In this document: positions 6,162 to 10,258 of the stretch, piece by piece
How the letters are laid out: each line of letters opens with the position of its first letter
How positions within the stretch are numbered: position 1 is the stretch's first letter
Position numbers and translations under genes: made by a program
NCBI GenBank assembly: GCA_002729015.1
Contig: PBVO01000038.1
Span: 9,890-20,147, forward strand
Source of the DNA: Candidatus Poribacteria bacterium
GTDB lineage: Bacteria > Poribacteria > WGA-4E > UBA9662
Length of the DNA stretch: 10,258 bases
Direction: 5' to 3'
Notes under the pieces: generated by a model
The model's database searches: none
What the model was told of the DNA's origin: nothing
What the model saw: the letters and a program-made list of their open reading frames with translations, nothing else

Positions 6162-7586
6162 TTACTTCAGGATTACCATTTTTCTGGTTTTAATATAATT
6201 ACCCGCTTGTAACTGATAGAAGTAAATACCATTAGCCGCTACTTCGCCTTTATCTGTTTCTCCATTCCAGTAGGCCGACCGGCCTGAAGTTAAATATCTA
6301 CCGGCCGTTACCATGCCTAGTTCCAGTTGTCGAATCAATTGACTCTTAACATCATAGATACGGATGATTACCTCTGTGTCTTGACCTAATTCAAAAGGTA
6401 TCCACGTATCAGGGTTAAAAGGATTAGGATAATTAGCCAACAGTTGCGTTGTCGTCGGTAATCTTTCTGGCAGAACGGATTGTAACCATCTTAATACTAC
6501 CTCTTCGGCAATTGAGCGTTGTGAACTGACTAACAGTTGATCCACAACAAAAGCTAGATCTCGCTTTTGCTGAGTAGTTAGCATAATCTCGGAGGCCGTC
6601 GACGGCGAAACTAATAATTGACCAAAACTACCAGCGATTATTACCAGATCAAAGATATTGACCAGATTATCTCCATTTACATCGCCAACCAAGTCAGTTC
6701 CCATTTTTCTAAATGAACCAACTGCTATCACTAAGTCAAAGATGTTGACTATACCATCCTCGTTAATATCACCGATTAACGCTCCCACCTGTTTGGTTCT
6801 AACACTTGATACTGTTCGAAATCCAGATAAGCTATATCTAACCGATGGGGCATGGTAACTGCGGTGAGTTAGTCGCAGGGTCTTCTTATAATTATTCCAA
6901 GATCCACCCCGCAATACTCTTATTTCGCCGGTATTTGGTCCTGTTGGGTTACTTGCTGGCGAGCTTTCATAGTAGTCTTTATCATACCAATCAGCACACC
7001 ATTCCCATACATTTCCGACCATATCGTATAAACCATACCCATTAGGTTTAAAACTACCTACTGGTGAACAAAGGTCCCACTTATCTTTACCGCCAGTTCC
7101 AGAATAGTTGGCGTAATCACGTGCAGCATCCCAATTATCTCCCCATGGATACTGTTTACCGACGAGACGACCCCGGCTCGCATACTCCCACTCAGCTTCG
7201 GTTGGCAAACGCTTACCCGCCCATCGAGCGTAGGCACTGGCGTCATCCCAATCCAGTCGGACCATCGGATAATCATCTGCTGGCGAATACTCCGCTACCT
7301 TACTCCAGAGATGTGCCGGATAATCATAACCGCTCTGATTGATAAATTGCCTGAACTGACCTACGGTTACCTGATGTTTGTCCATGTAGAACGAATCTAA
7401 TTCGACTCTATGTACAGGACGTTCGCTTATATCCCCGTCGTTCAAATGATCGCCCATCTCAAATGCCCCGGATGGTATCAAAACCATTTCTGCTCCATCC
7501 TTCGGCCAAGTGATTTGTTGCTGGCCTGTGACAAATAATGAGAAGGAAAGTAACAAAAATAGGGACTGAAAAAATAAGATTTTCAT
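6162..7586 (-). CDS. Secreted FGE-domain protein with dockerin-like repeats and C-terminal sorting domain
   Basis: 474 residues from ATG. Residues 1-21 are a Sec signal peptide (ILFFQSLFLLLSFSLFVTG). Residues 33-258 form a complete FGE/SUMF1 domain (MVLIPSGAFEMGD, MDKHQVTVGQFRQF, LDWDDASAYARWAGKRLP, EAEWEYASRG, YPWGD, GLYDMVGNVWEWC, VLRGGSWNN, LSGFRTV), without the C-terminal copper-binding cysteine pair. Residues 272-292 and 301-322 are two dockerin type I-like repeats (GDINEDGIVNIFDLVIA and GDVNGDNLVNIFDLVII) with calcium-type Asp/Asn positions. After a helical linker (about 334-372), LANYPNPFNP (383-392) opens a FlgD/Por-secretion-type C-terminal domain ending TRKMVILK, which suggests surface sorting or anchoring. 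This arrangement is what I associate with Poribacteria. The family usually has no demonstrated activity; extracellular binding is inferred. It is read in the same direction as the downstream operon but separated from it by 635 bp and a transposase remnant. Confidence 0.95.
   Translation of the reverse strand: MKILFFQSLFLLLSFSLFVTGQQQITWPKDGAEMVLIPSGAFEMGDHLNDGDISERPVHRVELDSFYMDKHQVTVGQFRQFINQSGYDYPAHLWSKVAEYSPADDYPMVRLDWDDASAYARWAGKRLPTEAEWEYASRGRLVGKQYPWGDNWDAARDYANYSGTGGKDKWDLCSPVGSFKPNGYGLYDMVGNVWEWCADWYDKDYYESSPASNPTGPNTGEIRVLRGGSWNNYKKTLRLTHRSYHAPSVRYSLSGFRTVSSVRTKQVGALIGDINEDGIVNIFDLVIAVGSFRKMGTDLVGDVNGDNLVNIFDLVIIAGSFGQLLVSPSTASEIMLTTQQKRDLAFVVDQLLVSSQRSIAEEVVLRWLQSVLPERLPTTTQLLANYPNPFNPDTWIPFELGQDTEVIIRIYDVKSQLIRQLELGMVTAGRYLTSGRSAYWNGETDKGEVAANGIYFYQLQAGNYIKTRKMVILK
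6595..6606. repeat. 12-bp perfect palindrome in coding sequence
   Basis: GCCGTCGACGGC is self-complementary and lies in the linker between the dockerin-like repeats and the C-terminal domain. It is short and may be chance, but is notably GC-rich for this window. Confidence 0.4.
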
Positions 7587-7628
7587 TGTAGAGTAACTCG
7601 TTTATCAAGTCATAGAATAAGTCAGGAG

Positions 7629-7658
7629 ATTATCTAACAGGTCAGGTAACGAAATCAA
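7629..7658 (-). promoter_or_regulatory. Candidate promoter for the FGE-dockerin gene
   Basis: On the minus strand TTGATT (7653-7658) and GATAAT (7629-7634, 5 of 6 to TATAAT) are 18 nt apart, predicting a start near 7622 and a leader of about 36 nt before the ATG at 7586. No strong Shine-Dalgarno is present before that ATG. Confidence 0.33.
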
Positions 7659-7940
7659 TGCACATTCAGATGGTTATTTTTTTTAAACGGACAAAGAAGG
7701 TACAGATAACAGGAAAAGTACGACAAATCATTAAATAGGAAAAACAGTAAACACAACCTTCGTGTCCTTAACTTGATTAGCCCTTCGAATTTTATATCTT
7801 GTTAACAGAAATATTATATTAAAATACGATTGATCATTTCGTATAATTTGATAAAGATCAGGTTTGGAAGGCAATGGAGTATCTAATTTGTGGCGTTAAT
7901 CCTGCCAAAGTTGAAGGGATTGTAGTTTAACTTTTTGGTA

Positions 7941-8100
7941 AGTGAGGTGATGATGGGTCGAAACCTGAGACGAGGTTTTGTTAGTCGGTAGTGGTGTTAT
8001 CGGTTATTTACCTCATTGTAGAAAGTGAAACGACCGACAGAGGCCAAGCGTAATATCGGACCTCAGTCAGTCTCTGTCGTTATCCGACTTAATTAAGTCA
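7941..8100 (+). ncRNA. Possible structured RNA (unidentified)
   Basis: A 10-bp stem with two G-T wobbles (7941-7950 with 8008-8017, core TGAGGT/ACCTCA) encloses two hairpins. Hairpin A is 7959-7966 with 7973-7980 (core AAACCT/AGGTTT, 6-nt loop). Hairpin B is 7986-7990 with 7998-8002 (CGGTA/TATCG). Together they make a plausible three-way junction. Further on, CGACAGAG (8035-8042) pairs with CTCTGTCG (8072-8079), and the 14-bp palindrome GACTTAATTAAGTC (8086-8099) precedes a T-rich stretch, which could end a transcript. A TATAAT at 7842-7847 could be its -10, but the -35 is poor. It matches no RNA class I can name. Strand and even transcription are inferred; any 160 bp can be folded to some extent. 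Confidence 0.22.
8086..8099. repeat. 14-bp perfect palindrome
   Basis: GACTTAATTAAGTC is fully self-complementary. Without a loop it is more like a dimeric protein-binding site than a hairpin, although T-rich sequence follows on the plus strand. It is 186 bp upstream of the oxidoreductase start. Confidence 0.4.
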
Positions 8101-8234
8101 AACACTTATTTTATTTTTGCCATTTTCTCGTGCGTCTTTATAGATTTGCCAAGCCCTAGTCATGGGTTAACTATATATTAGTTCCGTTTATTAACTTTTT
8201 CATTAGGCCAAAATCAAAATCTGAAAATCTACAT

Positions 8235-8263
8235 TTTCAAAATTTAAAAACTAAATATATAAT
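8235..8263 (+). promoter_or_regulatory. Candidate promoter for the oxidoreductase gene
   Basis: TATAAT (8258-8263) with a weak TTTCAA (8235-8240) 17 nt upstream. A start near 8270 would leave a leader just long enough to include the Shine-Dalgarno at 8272-8277, which agrees with translation from 8285. Confidence 0.3.
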
Positions 8264-8284
8264 TTGATAAAAGAGGTAGAAATT

Positions 8285-9262
8285 TTGTCAACTATACGAT
8301 GGGGCATTATAGGTTGTGGAGATGTTTGCGAGGTTAAAAGTGGTCCGGGTTTTCAAAAGGCGAGTTCTTCGGAATTAGTAATGGTAATGCGTCGAGACGG
8401 TAACAGAGCTAAAGACTTCGCCGAACGACATCAAATACCAAAATGGACTGATCAAGCCCAAGAGGTAGTCGACGATCCAGATGTAGATGCAGTCTATATT
8501 GCAACACCTCCTTCATCTCATTGTGAACTGGCACTGAAAGTTGCGGATAGCAATAAGCCATGCCTCGTAGAAAAGCCAATGGCAATCAATCATAAACAAT
8601 GTATTCAGATGACAAAATCGTTTCATACAAAGAATATACCACTTTTCGTTGCTTACTACCGACGAGAATTGCCACGCTTTTTGAAGGTTAAAGAACTACT
8701 ACAAGCCGGAGTAATCGGCAAAATCACATCAGTCCATATTGTTCAATATGGACCTCTAGCAGTGGGAAAAGCTGCCCAAAATTGGCGTTACGATCCAGAA
8801 ATCGCCGGAGCTGGAGTCTTCCTAGATTTGGCCTCACACGGGTTGGATATTTTAGATTTTATACTAGGTCCAATTAGTAAAATACAAGGGTTCTCAGTAA
8901 ATACGGGTGGAAGATATAAGGCAGAAGATGTGACCGGCGCATCAATGGAATTCGAGTCAGGATGTATTGGAACTGGAATCTGGAATTTTCATGCTGATCA
9001 TTCTGGGGACCAGATTATTTTTACAGGTGCTGAAGGCGAACTAAAAACTCCAGTATTTTCGGACACCGACATTATTTTAAAAAAAAATGGGCAAGAAAAA
9101 TTCATTTCAGCCCCAAACCCACTACATGTACATCAGCCCTTGATTCAGACAATTGTCGATCAACTTTTGGGAAATGGGCGCTGCACTTCAACAGGTGACA
9201 GTGGAGCTAGAACTTCATGGGCAATGGACCAGTGTTTAGTTACATACTACGGGAGTCGATGA
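8285..9262 (+). CDS. Gfo/Idh/MocA-family NAD(P)-dependent oxidoreductase
   Basis: 325 residues. I place the start at TTG 8285 because AGAGGT (8272-8277) sits 7 nt before it and it gives MSTIRWGIIGCGD, the normal beginning of the family. A TTG seven codons earlier (8264) would put that ribosome site inside the gene. The N-terminal Rossmann fold binds NAD(P) through GIIGCGD (residues 7-13). EKP (96-98) carries the catalytic-type Lys97, and DLASHGLD supplies Asp181 and His185, the usual triad with Lys97. Length is typical (about 320-390). The family oxidises or reduces sugars, inositols and related polyols in the cytoplasm; the substrate cannot be told from sequence. It is divergent from the FGE-dockerin gene and convergent with the lipoprotein gene, so it is transcribed alone and no pathway is implied by context. 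Confidence 0.93.
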   Translation: MSTIRWGIIGCGDVCEVKSGPGFQKASSSELVMVMRRDGNRAKDFAERHQIPKWTDQAQEVVDDPDVDAVYIATPPSSHCELALKVADSNKPCLVEKPMAINHKQCIQMTKSFHTKNIPLFVAYYRRELPRFLKVKELLQAGVIGKITSVHIVQYGPLAVGKAAQNWRYDPEIAGAGVFLDLASHGLDILDFILGPISKIQGFSVNTGGRYKAEDVTGASMEFESGCIGTGIWNFHADHSGDQIIFTGAEGELKTPVFSDTDIILKKNGQEKFISAPNPLHVHQPLIQTIVDQLLGNGRCTSTGDSGARTSWAMDQCLVTYYGSR

Positions 9263-9384
9263 GTATTCAAAACAAATGAACACATAATTAACGCTTAATA
9301 TACTTCAGTAAAACAATATTTGAACTAGATCGAATATACTTTGGGATCCAAATGAGAACTTTGTCTACCTGCAATACTCGAAAA

Positions 9385-10041
9385 TCATAAGGTGTTAAAT
9401 TCTAGATTTTCCAACATATTTTCGAAAGCTTCTCGACCTATATCTGCCTCCTCGCTTTTAGCCCTATAAAGAAGTCGGTAAACTCTTCTTGTATTACGAC
9501 TCGAGCGAATGAAATAAGCAATGCCGCCTTTGATACCCGATGCACGATGGGTATAGTAGAACTTATATCCACTATACGAATCTTTAGTCCTGACCCCCTC
9601 TTTTTCATAATATTCATTTTCTGGATAGCTTTGCATAAATCCATTACTAAAGTCTTCGGCTGATCTTTTATCAGTCTTCGTCTGAGTTTCCATACCTATT
9701 TCAAGATCGGCCAATATCCCGTTCGATTCATCAAGTCTACTTTGGTATTCTTTCTTTGGATAGCTGGCTAATAACAGCACAACAAACTGATTGGTGTTCG
9801 TATCTTTAGCATAGTCTAGTGTTAATTCTGAAATAAGTGGGTGATTGTCCGCATAAATGGCCCAGTTATCGACTGGCAAATTGGAGATTTTAAAAACCAG
9901 ATTTTTATTGCGATATGTGTTACCAGCCAATCCATAGGGTGTATCATCCACTTCTTTGGTTTCTAGTATATCCTTGGTGACATTTTGCTGCCCACAACTA
10001 AACAAAAAAACTGATACCAACACCCAATAAATTCTTTTCAT
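9385..10041 (-). CDS. Putative outer-membrane lipoprotein (218 aa), possibly PsbP/DUF1795-like
   Basis: ATG at 10041 is preceded by TTGGAG with a 6-nt gap, so I prefer it to the upstream TTG at 10053, which overlaps that ribosome site. The product starts MKRIYWVLVSVFLFSCGQQ: a short lipoprotein signal with a lipobox-like LFS-C and Cys16 as the lipidated residue. Gly at +2 gives no inner-membrane retention signal. The mature region alternates predicted beta strands and helices. Its end (RRVYRLLYRAKSEE...REAFENMLENLEF) resembles the last strand and helix of PsbP/Mog1/DUF1795-like proteins ('...F..ml.sl.f'). This is a tentative comparison by eye and no function is assigned. It stands alone, convergent with the oxidoreductase gene 122 bp away; no terminator is evident between them. 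Confidence 0.75.
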   Translation of the reverse strand: MKRIYWVLVSVFLFSCGQQNVTKDILETKEVDDTPYGLAGNTYRNKNLVFKISNLPVDNWAIYADNHPLISELTLDYAKDTNTNQFVVLLLASYPKKEYQSRLDESNGILADLEIGMETQTKTDKRSAEDFSNGFMQSYPENEYYEKEGVRTKDSYSGYKFYYTHRASGIKGGIAYFIRSSRNTRRVYRLLYRAKSEEADIGREAFENMLENLEFNTL

Positions 10042-10258
10042 GATAAGCTCCAAGAATTTCTTATAGACAAAAATAGATTGTCGAACTAACTACCAACGAT
10101 TAATATACAGAATACGAACACACCAAATTTACGAAGTTGCTGGAGCTAGTTTTCAAATCCAGACTAACTCCGTTGGGGTAATCCTTTTTCTATCATACAT
10201 TTTTCTTAATTGACAGATCAATCAAAAGGAAATATTTTTTACAGTACCAAGTCTAATT

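Larger units (their letters stand above)
7587..8263. other. Long intergenic region between divergent genes
   Basis: 677 bp between the minus-strand FGE-dockerin gene and the plus-strand oxidoreductase. The outer parts are AT-rich with a T8 run (7677-7684). They hold candidate promoters for the two neighbours (7629-7658 and 8235-8263) and an isolated TATAAT (7842-7847). The middle, about 7866-8085, is clearly richer in G and C and in pairing segments. No ORF above 20 codons looks real. Confidence 0.6.

Noticed and set aside
6272..6306. GC-rich GGCC-containing near-palindromes near the end of the FGE-dockerin gene
   Set aside because: The arms are only about 5 bp and imperfect; no convincing structure.
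7058..7342. Open frames of 72-92 codons on both strands
   Set aside because: Both lie within the well-supported FGE-dockerin gene and give composition typical of shadow frames.
7874..7930. 18-codon reading frame MEYLICGVNPAKVEGIVV with GGAAGG just upstream
   Set aside because: Too short, unrecognised, ribosome-site spacing too tight (2 nt), and it lies at the edge of the possible structured RNA block.
9263..9384. Bidirectional terminator between the convergent oxidoreductase and lipoprotein genes
   Set aside because: Searched by eye; no stem followed by a T-run was found on either strand.
1..10258. CRISPR array, integron or complete insertion sequence
   Set aside because: No regularly spaced direct repeats and no element with paired terminal repeats; the only mobile trace is the decayed transposase.

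Overview
The window reads as a piece of a Candidatus Poribacteria (or closely related uncultured) genome of fairly low GC. The best evidence is the gene at 6162-7586. It joins a formylglycine-generating-enzyme-like (FGE/SUMF1) domain to a two-repeat dockerin-like module and ends in a LANYPNPFNP...WIPF segment with a FlgD-like tail, an architecture I associate with Poribacteria. Three FGE-domain genes in 10 kb, one of them fused to a caspase-like peptidase, fit the same picture. Several genes appear to start at TTG or GTG.

Layout. 1-1339: the 3' part of a caspase-FGE fusion gene (+), cut by the window edge so that its catalytic residues are missing. 1340-2098: a small uncharacterised gene (1537-1869, +) with sparse flanks, one of which holds a possible minus-strand gene relic. 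2099-5526: three genes on the minus strand, read right to left, probably one operon. They encode a secreted concanavalin-A-like protein, a secreted FGE-domain protein only 8 bp downstream, and a secreted FG-GAP/VCBS-ASPIC/UnbV protein. A promoter candidate overlapped by an inverted repeat lies upstream of the operon. 5527-6161: a decayed integrase-type transposase (about 5768-6136, +) that keeps one reading frame through three stop codons. 6162-7586: the FGE-dockerin-sorting-domain gene (-). 7587-8263: an intergenic region that includes a more GC-rich, fold-prone stretch. 8285-9262: a Gfo/Idh/MocA-family oxidoreductase (+). 9385-10041: a small lipoprotein (-). The remaining 217 bp to the window edge hold only its upstream region.

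Working together. Most products are predicted to be exported: four with Sec signal peptides and one lipoprotein. The operon genes look like binding or recognition proteins rather than enzymes. All three FGE domains lack the cysteine pair that binds copper in true formylglycine-generating enzymes, so they are probably C-type-lectin-like scaffolds. The most unusual points are the caspase-FGE fusion with its run of NNY codons near the C terminus, two long near-perfect hairpins inside coding sequence at domain or signal-peptide boundaries, and a possible structured RNA at 7941-8100. No complete new system can be demonstrated from this window.
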